Shown piece by piece: positions 35,960-48,149 of a stretch of 64,000 nucleotides of DNA. The stretch's first letter is position 1; the number at the start of each line of letters is the position of its first letter. Source of the DNA: Candidatus Rokuibacteriota bacterium (GTDB lineage: Bacteria > Methylomirabilota > Methylomirabilia > Rokubacteriales > CSP1-6); contig QHSP01000022.1 of assembly GCA_003220495.1 (NCBI GenBank), forward strand, positions 62,001 to 126,000, written 5' to 3'. The translations under genes and the position numbers were made by a program. The notes under the pieces are model-generated. The model had not been told where the DNA came from. It saw only the letters and a program-made list of their open reading frames with translations, and did not search any database.

Positions 35960-36853
35960 ATGGTTGAGCTTCGCCCCGGAGATCCTCGCTACCCCGCGCT
36001 GCTCGGCGCCGTGTCCTCAGCGCCCGCGCTCTTCGTGCGCGGCGAGCTTCACCCTGACGACGCGCTCGCCATCGCGATCGTCGGCTCGCGTCGCGCCACA
36101 CCGTACGGGATCGCCGCGACCGAGCAGCTCGCCTCCGACCTGGCAGGGCGCGGCGTGACGATCGTGAGCGGCCTGGCGCGCGGGATCGACACCGCCGCGC
36201 ACCGGAGCGCGCTGGCGGCGGGCGGGCGCACCCTGGCCGTGCTCGGCTGCGGTGTCGACGTCGTGTACCCGCCCGAGAACGCGCCGCTCGCGCGAGCCAT
36301 CGAGTCGCACGGCGCGATCCTGTCGCAATTCCCGCCGGGCATGCCCGCGCTGGCCGGCCACTTTCCCGCGCGCAACCGCACGCTCGCCGGGCTGGCGCTC
36401 GGCGTCGTCGTCGTCGAGGCCGCCGAGCGGAGCGGTGCCTTGATCACCGCGGGATTCGCTGGCGATCTCGGCCGAGAAACCTTCGCCGTTCCAGGCCGAA
36501 TCACGTCGCCGACCAGCGTCGGCGCCAATCGCCTCATACAGGACGGTGCTAAACTCGTTACATGCTGGCAGGACATCGTGTCAGAATTGCCAGAGCAATG
36601 GCGCCGCGCCGTACGCGGGTTGTCGGCGCCGCCGGGCGAGCAGCACGCGCCCGAACCTGGGAGTGACGAGGGTCGAATGCTTCAGCTCCTGGCTCCCGAT
36701 GAGCCGCAGCACATCGAGCAGCTGATCGAGCGCGCCGGATTGGCTCCCGCGCGCGCGGCGGCGCTGCTCGTGACCCTCGAGCTGGGCGGTTGGGCCCGGC
36801 AGCTTGCGGGACAGCGGTGGGTCTCGCTCGAGACGCGCGCGAGGAGAGCGTAG
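35960..36853 (+). CDS. dprA: DNA-processing protein DprA
   Basis: This 297-residue protein binds single-stranded DNA and loads RecA during transformation. The Rossmann-like core shows AIVGSRRATPYG, IVSGLARGIDTAAHRSAL, LGCGVDVVYPPEN, FPARNRTLAGLA, VVVEAAERSGALITA and FAVPGRITSPTSVGANRLIQDGA. The N-terminal SAM domain is absent. A winged-helix C-terminus (from about residue 235) is present. A TATACT box at 35939-35944 lies 15 bases before the ATG. It is coupled to topA (TAG/GTG overlap), an order common in several phyla. Confidence 0.94.
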   Translation: MVELRPGDPRYPALLGAVSSAPALFVRGELHPDDALAIAIVGSRRATPYGIAATEQLASDLAGRGVTIVSGLARGIDTAAHRSALAAGGRTLAVLGCGVDVVYPPENAPLARAIESHGAILSQFPPGMPALAGHFPARNRTLAGLALGVVVVEAAERSGALITAGFAGDLGRETFAVPGRITSPTSVGANRLIQDGAKLVTCWQDIVSELPEQWRRAVRGLSAPPGEQHAPEPGSDEGRMLQLLAPDEPQHIEQLIERAGLAPARAAALLVTLELGGWARQLAGQRWVSLETRARRA

Positions 36854-39105
36854 TGGCGGCGAAACGGTCACTGGTCGTCGTGGAGTCCCCCACGAAGGTG
36901 AAGACGATCCAGAAGTATCTGGACTCGAAGTACATCGTCAAAGCCTCGATGGGCCACGTCCGGGACTTGCCGAAGTCACAGCTCGGCGTCGACCCCAAGA
37001 AGAACTTCAAGCCGAAGTACGTCGTCTCGCCGGCCAAGAAGAAGATCCTCGACGACCTGAAGAAGGCCGCCGAGAAGGTCGAAGCCCTGTACGTCGCCAC
37101 CGACCCCGACCGCGAGGGCGAGGCGATCGGCTGGCACCTCGCCGAAGAGCTCGGCGTCGCCAAGAAAAACGTCTACCGCATCACGTTCAACGAGATCACC
37201 GAGCGCGCGGTGAAGGCGGCCTTCACCCAGCCGGGCAAGATCGACCTAAAGAAGGTCGACGCCCAGCAGGCGCGCCGCGTGCTCGATCGCCTCGTCGGCT
37301 ACAGCCTCTCGCCGTTGCTCTGGGAGAAGGTCCAGCGCGGCCTCTCGGCCGGGCGCGTGCAGTCGGTGGCCGTGCGACTCATCGTCGACCGCGAGCGCGA
37401 GATCAAGGCGTTCGTGCCGGTCGAGTACTGGTCGCTCCACGCCAAGCTCAACGCGGCGCGCCCACCCGAGTTCGTGGCCACCTTGAAGGAAGTCGCGGGC
37501 GAGAAAGCGTCGCTCGGCAACGAGGAGACCACGCGCGCCCTCATGGCCTCGCTCGACGGCGCCCGCTTCGTCGTCAAGTCCGTCACGCGCGGCGAGCGAC
37601 GGCGCAACCCGGCGCCTCCGTTCATCACCTCGACGCTGCAGCAGGAGGCGGGCAAGAAGCTCGGCTTCACGGCGCGCAAGACGATGACGATCGCGCAACA
37701 GCTCTACGAGGGTATCGATCTGGGGTCGGAGGGCGCCGAGGGACTCATCACGTATATGCGGACCGACTCGGTCCGGGTGGCCCGCGAAGCGCAAGCCGCG
37801 GCGCGCGGGTGGGTGATCGCGCGGATCGGCGAGGAGTACGTGCCCGAGGCGCCGCCGACCTACCGCTCGCGCGGGAGCGCCCAGGAGGCGCACGAAGCGA
37901 TCCGTCCCTCGGAGCTCAGGAACGAGCCCAGAGCCGTCGCGCAGTTTCTCTCCAAGGACCAGATGGCACTCTACCGGCTCATCTGGGAGCGCTTCCTCGG
38001 AAGCCAGATGATGCCGGCGGTCTACGACACGGTGGGCGCCGACATCGAAGCCGGGCACTGCCTTTTCCGGGCGCAAGGGGCCACGCTGAAGTTCAAGGGT
38101 TTCACCGCGGTCTACGAGGAGAGTCGCGAGGAAGACGAGGCCCAGCCCGAGCAGGAGCAGGAGGGCGCGGTCCCGCCGCTGGAAGAAGGCGAGGTGTTGA
38201 CGCTGCTCGAACTGGATCCCAAGCAGCACTTCACACAGCCGCCGCCGCGCTTCACCGAGGCGTCGCTGATCAAGGCGCTCGAGGAGCTCGGCATCGGCCG
38301 GCCGTCGACCTACGCCTCGATCCTCGGCACGATCATCAACGATCGGGGCTACGTGCACCGCGAGCGGCGCACCCTGTCGCCGACCGAGCTCGGCATGGCG
38401 GTGACCGACAAGCTGATCCCGTACTTCCAGGACATCATGAACGTCGAGTTCACCGCGCAGATGGAGGACAACCTCGACAAGATCGAGGAAGGCCAGCGCA
38501 AGTGGGTCGACACGGTCCGGGAGTTCTACGAGCCGTTCAAGCGCGACCTCGCCCGGGCCAAGCGCGAGATGCGAAGCGAGAAGGTGGGCGAGCCCACCGG
38601 CGAGGCGTGCCCGGAGTGCGGCAGCGAGCTCCTCGAGAAGCGCGGGCGGTTCGGGAAGTTCCTGGCGTGCTCGTCCTACCCCGACTGCCGCTACACCCGT
38701 AACCTCGACGGGAGCGGCCGCGCCGAGGACGAGCCGGCGAATGAGAACTGCCCGACGTGTGGCAAGCCGATGGTCATCAAGCACGGGCGCTTCGGCAAGT
38801 TCATCGCCTGCTCCGGCTATCCGGAGTGCAAGACGACCAAGCCGGTCACGCTCGGCATCGCGTGCCCCGAGCCCGGCTGCACGGGACAGCTGGTCGAGCG
38901 CCGCTCGCGCAAGGGCCGCACCTTCTTCGGCTGCTCCGCCTACCCGAACTGCAAGTTCATCGTCTGGCGGCGGCCGGTGCCCGAGCCGTGCCCGAAGTGC
39001 GGGGCCGCCTTCGTCACCGAGCGGGCGCTGAAGAGCCGCGTCGTCCGCAGCTGCGCGCGCGAGGGGTGTGACTTCGAGCGGGAGGTCGAGCTCCCGGTGA
39101 CATGA
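36853..39105 (+). CDS. topA: DNA topoisomerase I
   Basis: This 750-residue type IA topoisomerase relaxes negative supercoils. The Toprim domain contains [16 protein letters not shown] and [37 protein letters not shown] follows. The catalytic Tyr is in [12 protein letters not shown] (near residue 301), with [12 protein letters not shown] beyond it. The C-terminus carries four zinc-ribbon units (CPECG..CSSYPDC, CPTCG..CSGYPEC, CPEPGC..CSAYPNC, CPKCG..CAREGC). A 15-residue acidic Glu/Gln-rich insert lies near residues 430-450. GTG 36853 overlaps the dprA stop. Confidence 0.96.
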   Translation: MAAKRSLVVVESPTKVKTIQKYLDSKYIVKASMGHVRDLPKSQLGVDPKKNFKPKYVVSPAKKKILDDLKKAAEKVEALYVATDPDREGEAIGWHLAEELGVAKKNVYRITFNEITERAVKAAFTQPGKIDLKKVDAQQARRVLDRLVGYSLSPLLWEKVQRGLSAGRVQSVAVRLIVDREREIKAFVPVEYWSLHAKLNAARPPEFVATLKEVAGEKASLGNEETTRALMASLDGARFVVKSVTRGERRRNPAPPFITSTLQQEAGKKLGFTARKTMTIAQQLYEGIDLGSEGAEGLITYMRTDSVRVAREAQAAARGWVIARIGEEYVPEAPPTYRSRGSAQEAHEAIRPSELRNEPRAVAQFLSKDQMALYRLIWERFLGSQMMPAVYDTVGADIEAGHCLFRAQGATLKFKGFTAVYEESREEDEAQPEQEQEGAVPPLEEGEVLTLLELDPKQHFTQPPPRFTEASLIKALEELGIGRPSTYASILGTIINDRGYVHRERRTLSPTELGMAVTDKLIPYFQDIMNVEFTAQMEDNLDKIEEGQRKWVDTVREFYEPFKRDLARAKREMRSEKVGEPTGEACPECGSELLEKRGRFGKFLACSSYPDCRYTRNLDGSGRAEDEPANENCPTCGKPMVIKHGRFGKFIACSGYPECKTTKPVTLGIACPEPGCTGQLVERRSRKGRTFFGCSAYPNCKFIVWRRPVPEPCPKCGAAFVTERALKSRVVRSCAREGCDFEREVELPVT

Positions 39106-39983
39106 AGGATTCGCTGGCCGCGTTTCTCCGTTACCTCTCGCTCGAAAAGGACGCCTCGCCCCACACGCTCCGAAGCTACCGGACCGATCTCCTCGAGTTC
39201 GCGCAGTACGCCGGCACGGGCGATCCCTCCACCTGGCTCGCCGACGTCGACATCCGCACGATCCGCGGTTATCTCGCCCGCCTGCACGCGCGCTCGCTCG
39301 ACGCGGCGACGGTGGCGAGAAAGCTGGCGGCCGTGCGCAGCTGGTTCCGGTTCCTGGTGCGGCGTGGCGTGCTCGAACGGAACGTCGCCCGCGAGGTCCG
39401 CGGCCCGCGGCCGCCGAGGAAGCTCGTCTCCTTCCTGCCGATCGACGAGGCGACGGCCCTGATGGACGCCAGGGCGCCCGACGGCCCGGCCCGTGCGCGC
39501 GACACCGCCGTGCTCGAGCTCCTCTACGCGACCGGCCTGCGCGTCTCCGAGCTCGCCGGCCTCGACCTCGACGACGTCGACGGCTCGCAGCAGACGGTCC
39601 GCGTGCTCGGCAAGGGGCGGAAGGAACGGATCGTGCCGTACGGGAGCCGGGCGGCCGGCGCGCTCGCCGCGTACCTCGAGGGCCGCGGCGGCGCTGCGGG
39701 ACCGCTGTTCACCAACCGGCGTGGAGGGCGGCTCACCGTCCGCTCCCTGCACACGATCGTGCGGCGGAGCGCGGCGTCGATCGGGATAACCAGGCGCGTG
39801 AGCCCGCACACCCTGCGCCACACGTTCGCGACCCACCTGCTGGACGCCGGCGCCGACCTCCGGGTGATCCAGGAGCTCCTCGGCCACAGCCGCTTGTCGA
39901 CGACGCAGCGGTACACGCACGTGGGCGCCGACCAGCTCATGCGCGTGTACGACGCCGCCCACCCCCGCGCCCGCCCAAAATGA
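39102..39983 (+). CDS. xerC: Tyrosine recombinase XerC/XerD family
   Basis: This 293-residue protein resolves chromosome dimers at dif. The N-terminal SAM-like core-binding domain has [23 protein letters not shown]. The catalytic domain contains [18 protein letters not shown] (Arg near 147), the Lys in [37 protein letters not shown] and the nucleophile in STTQRYTHV (Tyr near 271). The position between topA and hslVU is a known housekeeping arrangement, so this is a Xer protein rather than a phage integrase. XerC versus XerD is not certain. Confidence 0.92.
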   Translation: MKDSLAAFLRYLSLEKDASPHTLRSYRTDLLEFAQYAGTGDPSTWLADVDIRTIRGYLARLHARSLDAATVARKLAAVRSWFRFLVRRGVLERNVAREVRGPRPPRKLVSFLPIDEATALMDARAPDGPARARDTAVLELLYATGLRVSELAGLDLDDVDGSQQTVRVLGKGRKERIVPYGSRAAGALAAYLEGRGGAAGPLFTNRRGGRLTVRSLHTIVRRSAASIGITRRVSPHTLRHTFATHLLDAGADLRVIQELLGHSRLSTTQRYTHVGADQLMRVYDAAHPRARPK

Positions 39984-40641
39984 GCGCAAACGGCGGAACG
40001 GGCGTGCGGAGCCACACCGCACCTGTGTCAGGCCACCCTCGGTCCAAGGCCAGCTCATGGTCCCCGCTACAATCAGCCCCGCGACAATCAGCCCCGCGAC
40101 AATTAGCCCCGCGACAACAGATCAGGTCGACGACGGTGATCGCGGTTCGCCACCACGCTCAGGTGGCGGTCGCCGGGGACGGGCAGGTCTCGATCGGCAA
40201 CACCATCGTCAAGGCCGGCGCCCGCAAGGTGCGCAAGCTCTACGGCGATCGGGTGGTGGCGGGGTTCGCGGGAGCGGCCGCCGACGCATTCACGCTCTTC
40301 GCGCGATTCGAGGCCAAGCTGGAGGAGCATCGGGGGAACCTGTCGCGCGCCGCGGTCGAGCTCGCCAAGGACTGGCGCTCCGACCGCGTCCTGCGCCGGC
40401 TCGAAGCGCTCCTGGCGGTCGCCGATCGTGAGCACTCGTTCATCGTCTCCGGAACCGGCGACGTCATCGAGCCCGACGACGGCCTGATCGGCATCGGCTC
40501 GGGCGGCCCCTTTGCGCTCGCCGCCGCGCGGGCGCTGGTCTCCCACTCGGATCTCGACGCCAAGGCCATCGCGACCGAGGCGATGCGCGTGGCCGCGACG
40601 ATCTGCGTGTTCACCAACGACCATCTGACGGTCGAAGTCCT

Positions 40642-40645
<4 letters not shown>
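39980..40645 (+). CDS. hslV: HslV protease subunit with a repeat-encoded N-terminal extension
   Basis: The catalytic core starts at 40130 with [21 protein letters not shown]; its first Thr is the expected nucleophile, and the mature part is 171 residues, normal for HslV. No ATG, GTG or TTG stands just before this Thr. The only in-frame candidates are upstream, the first being ATG 39980, which overlaps the xerC stop (ATGA). From there 50 residues are read through a dispersed repeat and its tandem tail, giving SAPRQ repeats and then IRS before the Thr. HslV can remove its propeptide, so this may still work. A non-canonical start such as ATC 40121 is the alternative. Confidence 0.88.
40000..40073 (+). 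repeat. 74-bp dispersed intra-operon repeat, family 1, copy at hslV
   Basis: It begins GGGCGTGCGGAGCC, contains TCAGGCCACCCTCGGTCC and ends CCCCGCTACAAT. It is nearly identical to the hemC copy (19859) in its second half. It lies inside the open frame upstream of the HslV core and adds no stop codon in that frame. Confidence 0.8.
40062..40118 (+). repeat. 15-bp tandem repeat array before the HslV core
   Basis: Two exact units CAGCCCCGCGACAAT (40074-40088, 40089-40103) are followed by a third with two changes (40104-40118). They are preceded by CCCCGCTACAAT, the end of the dispersed repeat. The array therefore seems to have grown by slippage from the repeat's own 3' end. A 15-bp unit keeps the reading frame. 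Confidence 0.9.
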
Positions 40646-42005
<1,360 letters not shown>

Positions 42006-42006
<1 letters not shown>

Positions 42007-42869
42007 TGACAGACCCACACCGGGCGGAGATCCTGCTCGAGGCGCTCCCATACATCCGCGAGTTCCGCGGGAAGACCATCGTCATCAAGTACGGCGGCGC
42101 GGCGATGGAGCGAGCCGACCTCAAGGACCCGTTCGCCCTGGACGTGATCCTCCTGCGCCTGGTCGGCATCAACCCGGTCATCGTCCACGGCGGCGGCCCG
42201 CAGATCGGCGCCATGATGAAGCGGCTCGGCAAGGAGCCGCGCTTCGTCGGCGGCATGCGCGTGACGGATCAGGAGACGGTCGAGATCGTCGAGATGGTGC
42301 TGGTCGGCAAGATCAACAAGGAGATCGTCGGGCGGATCAACCACAACGGGGGCCGAGCCATCGGTCTCTCGGGCAAGGACGCCGGGCTCCTCCGGGCGCG
42401 CCGGCGGCCCCATCGCCTGCCGACGGGCGAGGAAGTCGACATCGGACTCGTCGGCGAGGTCGAGGCGGTGAATACCGAGGCCATCCGGCTCCTCACGGAC
42501 CATGGCGTCATCCCGGTCATCGCGCCGGTCGGGGTCGGGACCAACGGCGAGACGTACAACATCAACGCGGATCTCGTCGCGGGTGACATCGCGGCGGCGC
42601 TCCGCGCCGAGAAGCTGATCCACCTGACCGACGTCCAGGGGATCTTCGACGTCGAGCGCCGGCTCGTGAGCACCTTGACCCGAAAGGACGCGGAGCGACT
42701 CATCAAGGAAGGCGTGATCGAGGGCGGCATGCTGCCGAAGGTCGAGTCGTCGCTCCGGGCCCTGGAGGGCGGGAGCGGCAAAGCCCACATCATCGACGGC
42801 AGTCAGGAGCACGCGATCCTGCTCGAGCTCTTCACCCGCGAAGGCATCGGAACGGAAATCGTTCTGTGA
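42006..42869 (+). CDS. argB: Acetylglutamate kinase
   Basis: This 287-residue enzyme phosphorylates N-acetylglutamate in arginine synthesis. Motifs are [54 protein letters not shown] and [40 protein letters not shown] and [19 protein letters not shown] follow. There is an N-terminal helix ([17 protein letters not shown]) as in arginine-sensitive enzymes. The GTG at 42006 overlaps the hslU stop. It starts an argBDFG run. Confidence 0.96.
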
Positions 42870-42880
42870 GGTCGACGGCG

Positions 42881-44074
42881 ATGGACACCAAGACGCTCCT
42901 TGAATGGTCGGCGAAGTATCACACCCCGAACTATGGCTCCCGGGCGCCCATCGTTCTCGTGCGCGGCGAAGGCGTCCGCGTGTGGGACTCGAACGGGCGC
43001 GAATACCTGGACTTCGGCGCGGGCATCGCGGTGACCTCGCTCGGCCACTGCCATCCGCGCGTGACCGGCGCCATCCAGGAGGCAGCGGCGACGCTCCTGC
43101 ACGTCTCCAACCTCTACCACTCGGCGCCGCAGATCCATCTGGCAAAGCTCCTGACCGAGCACTCGTTCGCCGACCGCGTGTTCTTCTCGAACTCCGGCGC
43201 CGAGGCCAACGAAGCGGCGCTGAAGCTCGCCCGGAAGTACGCGAAGGAACGGATTTCTTCGGACCGCTTCGAGTTCGTCGCCACGCGCAACTCGTTCCAC
43301 GGGCGCACGTTCGCGACCGTCGCCGCCACCGGCCAGGAGAAGTACCACCACGGCTTCGAGCCGCTGGTCCCCGGCTTCAAGCACGTGGCCTACAACGATC
43401 TCCGGGCGATGGAGCGCGCGATCGACAACCGCACCGCGGGTGTGCTCGTGGAGTGCGTCCAGGGCGAGGGCGGCGTCAACGTCGGCGACGAAGACTATCT
43501 GCGCGGGCTCAGAAAGCTCTGCGATCAGTCCGGCGCGCTCCTCATCATCGACGAGATCCAGACGGGCGTGGCGCGGACCGGGCGGCTCTGGTGCTACGAG
43601 CACTACGGGATCGAGCCGGACATCATGACCCTGGCGAAGGCTCTCGCCAACGGCGTGCCGATCGGCGCGATGCTGACCCGCGATGACATCGCGAGCGTGC
43701 TGGTGGCCGGCACGCACGGCTCCACCTTCGGCGGCACGCCATTCATCACGTCGGTGGCGCTGGCGACCCTCACCACGATTCTCGACGACAAGCTCTGGGA
43801 GCGCGCCGCTCAGATGGGCCGCTACCTGATGGATGGGCTCCGCGCGATCCAGGCCTCGAACCCGGCCGTCCGCGCCGTCCGCGGCAAGGGACTCCTGATC
43901 GGGGCCGAGCTCGCCGGGCTTGCCGGGCCGGTCGTCGACGCCTGCCGCGAAGCCGGACTGCTCGTGCTGTCGGCCGGCGAGCGGGTGCTTCGGCTGACGC
44001 CGCCGCTGATCGTCGAGGAGCGGGATTGTGATCGCGCGCTCGCGATCATCAAGACCGCCCTCGGACGCCCCTGA
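42881..44074 (+). CDS. argD: Acetylornithine aminotransferase
   Basis: This 397-residue class-III PLP enzyme contains YGSRAPIVLVRGEGVRVWDSNGREYLDFGAGIAV, HVSNLYHSAPQIHLAKLL and FSNSGAEANEAALKLARKY. SFHGRTFATVAATGQEKYHHGFEPLVPGF is typical of ArgD. The PLP lysine is in LAKALANGVPIGAM. ATG 42881 with GAGG nine bases upstream is preferred over GTG 42866 at the argB stop. It may also act on succinyl-diaminopimelate, as many ArgD enzymes do. Confidence 0.94.
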   Translation: MDTKTLLEWSAKYHTPNYGSRAPIVLVRGEGVRVWDSNGREYLDFGAGIAVTSLGHCHPRVTGAIQEAAATLLHVSNLYHSAPQIHLAKLLTEHSFADRVFFSNSGAEANEAALKLARKYAKERISSDRFEFVATRNSFHGRTFATVAATGQEKYHHGFEPLVPGFKHVAYNDLRAMERAIDNRTAGVLVECVQGEGGVNVGDEDYLRGLRKLCDQSGALLIIDEIQTGVARTGRLWCYEHYGIEPDIMTLAKALANGVPIGAMLTRDDIASVLVAGTHGSTFGGTPFITSVALATLTTILDDKLWERAAQMGRYLMDGLRAIQASNPAVRAVRGKGLLIGAELAGLAGPVVDACREAGLLVLSAGERVLRLTPPLIVEERDCDRALAIIKTALGRP

Positions 44075-44076
44075 CG

Positions 44077-44989
44077 ATGCGGCATTTCCTGTCCGCCGCC
44101 GACCTGACGCGCGACGTCGCGCTCGGGCTCTTCGCCCTCGCCGCCGACGTCAAGCAGCGGCGCAAGGCCGGGCGGCTCTCGGCCCCCCTGGCCGGCAAGA
44201 CCTGCGCGCTGATCTTCGAGAAACCCTCGCTCCGGACGCGCGTGACCTTCGAGGTCGGCCTGATTCAGCTCGGGGGGCGCGCCGTCCACCTGGTCGGCCG
44301 CGAGATCGGCCTGGGCACGCGCGAATCCGTGCCCGACGTCGCGCGCAATCTCTCCCTGTGGGTCGACGGCATCATGGCCCGGGTCTATTCCCACTCGACG
44401 ATCACGGGGCTGGCCCGACACGCGTCGGTCCCCGTGATCAACGGCCTGTCGGACCGTGAGCATCCCTGCCAGGCGCTGGCCGATTTCTTCACCTTGTGGG
44501 AGCGCGGCGTCGACGTCGCCACGGTGCGGATCGCGTGGGTCGGCGACGGCAACAACGTCTGCCACTCCGTGATGCTCCTCGGCGCGCTGCTCGGCGCCTC
44601 GATCGTCGTCGCGTGCCCGCCCGGGTATGAGCCCGACGCCGGGGTGGTGGCCACGGCGCGGCGTCTCGGCGGTCGGATCGAGCTCACCGAGGACGCGCGG
44701 GCGGCCACGACCGGCGCCGACGTGATCTACACGGACGTGTGGACGAGCATGGGGCAGGAGGCCGAGCACGAGCAGCGGCTCGAGGCGTTCAGCCGCTACC
44801 AGGTCAACGACACGCTGGTCGGCTTCGCCAAGCCGTCGGCGCTCGTGATGCACTGCCTGCCGGCTCACCGCGGCGAAGAGATCACGGACAGCGTGCTCGA
44901 CAGCAAGCGGTCCGTCGTGCTGGAGCAGTCCGAGAATCGACTCCACGCGCAGAAGGCCGTGATGCTCCATCTCCTGGGAGGCTCGCTCG

Positions 44990-45000
<11 letters not shown>
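44077..45000 (+). CDS. argF: Ornithine carbamoyltransferase
   Basis: This 307-residue enzyme makes citrulline from ornithine and carbamoyl phosphate. The carbamoyl-phosphate loop is [12 protein letters not shown], a family variant of SxRT. The segment [24 protein letters not shown] follows. [32 protein letters not shown] and the ornithine loop [11 protein letters not shown] are all present. It starts 2 bp after argD and overlaps argG by 11 bases. Confidence 0.96.
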
Positions 45001-46198
<1,198 letters not shown>

Positions 46199-46201
46199 CC
46201 C

Positions 46202-46933
46202 GTGCGGATCGACGTCGCGCCGACAGCCGATGCGGTTGTCCCGGCCGAGCTCGCGGGCGTCACCGCGCTGGTGATCGACGTCCTCCGCGCCTCGACGACG
46301 ATCATCACGGCGCTCGCGAACGGATGCGACGCGATCGTCCCGGTCGCCGAGCCGCTCGACGCTCGGCGGCGGGCGCTCGCGACGCAGAACGGCGGCGCCC
46401 TGGTCGCCGGCGAGCGTCAGGGCGAGCCGATTCCCGGGTTCGATCTCAGTAACTCGCCCGTGGAGTTCCAGAGCCCGCGCGTGCGGGGCATGACCGTGTA
46501 TTTCACGACGAGCAACGGGACCCGTGCGCTGCTGGCGGCCCGGGCCGCCCACGCGATCGGCGTCGCGGCGCTCGTCAACGTCACCGCGGCGGCCGCGTGG
46601 GCCGCGGAGGCGGGGCACGACGTGGCCATCCTCTGCGCGGGCTCGCACGGCGCCCCGTCGCTCGAGGACTGGACGTGCGGCGGGCTCGCGGTCGCCCGCA
46701 TCCTCGCCGCGGTGCCGGCGGCCGTGCTCACCGAGGCCGCCCGCGACGCCCTGGAGACGGGCCGCCGTTACGGCGCGGATGTCGGCCGCCTCAAGCACGA
46801 CGCGCCGTGGGCGCGCCGGCTGATCGCGGCGGGGCGCGCGGCCGACGTGGACGCGTGCCTGCGTCTGGACACCACGAACCTCGTGCCGCGCTACCTGCCG
46901 CACGTTGACAAGATCGTGGGCGACCGCCAATAA
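46202..46933 (+). CDS. ComB-family 2-phosphosulfolactate phosphatase-like protein
   Basis: This 243-residue protein contains ALVIDVLRASTTIITALANG, SNSPVEF, YFTTSNGTRALLAARAA and ILCAGSHGAPSLEDWTCGGL. These are motifs of ComB, which in methanogens makes sulfolactate for coenzyme M. Many bacteria without coenzyme M carry ComB homologues whose substrate is unknown, and no other coenzyme M gene is nearby. It is the last gene of the arg run, 3 bp after argG, with a GTG start. The substrate is therefore left open. Confidence 0.85.
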   Translation: MRIDVAPTADAVVPAELAGVTALVIDVLRASTTIITALANGCDAIVPVAEPLDARRRALATQNGGALVAGERQGEPIPGFDLSNSPVEFQSPRVRGMTVYFTTSNGTRALLAARAAHAIGVAALVNVTAAAAWAAEAGHDVAILCAGSHGAPSLEDWTCGGLAVARILAAVPAAVLTEAARDALETGRRYGADVGRLKHDAPWARRLIAAGRAADVDACLRLDTTNLVPRYLPHVDKIVGDRQ

Positions 46934-46971
46934 TTGACGGTGGTCATTCGTTCCGGCGACGGAGCTCGAGC

Positions 46972-47541
46972 GTGAACTTGCCGATCGGTCTCACCCTGAC
47001 TCGCATCGTCGCGGTACCCCTGCTCATCGTGTTCCTCATCTCGTCGTCGCGGGTGCACGCGCTGATCGCCGCGGCGATCTTCATCCTCGCCGCCATCACC
47101 GACTGGGCGGACGGGATGCTCGCGCGGCGCCGAAACCAGGTCACGACTCTCGGGACGCTCCTCGATCCGATCGCCGACAAGCTGCTGGTCGCGGCGGCCC
47201 TGGTCTCGCTCCTCGCGATCGACAAGATCGATGCGTGGATCGTGGTGGTGATCGTCGGACGCGAGCTGGCGGTGACCGGCTTGCGGGCGGTCGCCGCGTC
47301 GGTCGGCGTTATCGTGCCGGCGTCGCGCCTGGCCAAGTGGAAGACGGTGAGTCAGTACGTCGCGATCACGATGCTGATCATCGAAAAGGGGTTCGATCCT
47401 CCGGGATTCCGCGTCGCGGCGACGGTCACCCTGTGGGCGGCGCTCGCGCTCACCATCGTCTCGGCGGTCGACTACTTCTATCGGTTCTTCCGGAAGGCCG
47501 ACTACCGCGCGATCGTGCCGGGCGAAGAACGCTGGTCGTGA
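46972..47541 (+). CDS. pgsA: CDP-diacylglycerol-glycerol-3-phosphate 3-phosphatidyltransferase
   Basis: This 189-residue membrane enzyme has about five helices and begins phosphatidylglycerol synthesis. It starts NLPIGLTLTRIVAVPLLIVFL. The CDP-alcohol phosphatidyltransferase motif is DWADGMLARRRNQVTTLGTLLDPIADK. GRELAVTGLRAVAAS follows. The GTG start lies 38 bp after the comB-like gene, with GGAG upstream. It overlaps plsY, forming a three-gene phospholipid set with plsY and gpsA. Confidence 0.94.
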   Translation: MNLPIGLTLTRIVAVPLLIVFLISSSRVHALIAAAIFILAAITDWADGMLARRRNQVTTLGTLLDPIADKLLVAAALVSLLAIDKIDAWIVVVIVGRELAVTGLRAVAASVGVIVPASRLAKWKTVSQYVAITMLIIEKGFDPPGFRVAATVTLWAALALTIVSAVDYFYRFFRKADYRAIVPGEERWS

Positions 47542-48149
47542 GCGCGATCCTCGCGATCGCCGCCGCCTATCTGATCGGCGCGGTGCCCATTGGCTATCTC
47601 GTGGGGCGCGCGTTCGGCGTCGCGGACATCCGACGCCATGGCAGCGGGACCATCGGCGCCACGAACGTGCTGCGGACCGCCGGTCGCCTTCCGGCGATCC
47701 TCACGCTCGGCGGCGACATCGCGAAGGGTTTCCTCGCGGTGGTCACGGGCGCCGCGCTCGGAGCGAGCCCGTCCGGGCCCGACACGGGCGTCATGGCTGC
47801 CTCCGCGGTCGCCGCGGTCATCGGCAACTGCTGGTCGGTCTTCCTCGGCTTCCGCGGCGGCAAGGGCGTGGCGACCGGGCTGGGCGCGCTCCTCTGGATC
47901 GTCCCGTGGGCGGTGCTCCCGGCCGCGCTCGTGTGGCTGGTGATCACGCTCAGCTTCCGGTACGTCTCGCTCGGCTCCATCCTCGCGGCCGCGTGCGTCC
48001 CGCTCGGCGCCTTGCTCCTCGGCACGCCGCCTCCGTTCGTGATCGCCGCGTTCGCCATCGGCGCGATCATCGTCGCGCGGCATCACGCAAACATCGCCCG
48101 GCTCCTCGCCGGCCACGAGCCGAAGCTCGGCCACCGGCGCTCGGCGTGA
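47538..48149 (+). CDS. plsY: Acyl-phosphate:glycerol-3-phosphate acyltransferase
   Basis: This 203-residue membrane protein acylates glycerol-3-phosphate at position 1 using acyl phosphate. AYLIGAVPIGYLVGRAFGV is the family N-terminus. Active-site motifs are HGSGTIGATNVLRTAGR and FRGGKGVATGLG. The end has ARHHANIARLLAGHEPKLG. The GTG start overlaps the pgsA stop, and the gpsA start overlaps its own stop. GpsA supplies its substrate. Confidence 0.95.
   Translation: MSAILAIAAAYLIGAVPIGYLVGRAFGVADIRRHGSGTIGATNVLRTAGRLPAILTLGGDIAKGFLAVVTGAALGASPSGPDTGVMAASAVAAVIGNCWSVFLGFRGGKGVATGLGALLWIVPWAVLPAALVWLVITLSFRYVSLGSILAAACVPLGALLLGTPPPFVIAAFAIGAIIVARHHANIARLLAGHEPKLGHRRSA

Noticed and set aside
39102-39983. 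Tyrosine recombinase considered as a phage or island integrase
   Set aside because: It is in a housekeeping order (dprA, topA, xer, hslV, hslU, arg) with no tRNA target, att repeat or phage genes next to it. Xer function is the simpler reading.
40062-40118. Short tandem units considered as a CRISPR array
   Set aside because: Units are 15 bp and directly adjacent with no spacers, and they derive from the neighbouring dispersed repeat. No cas gene is present.
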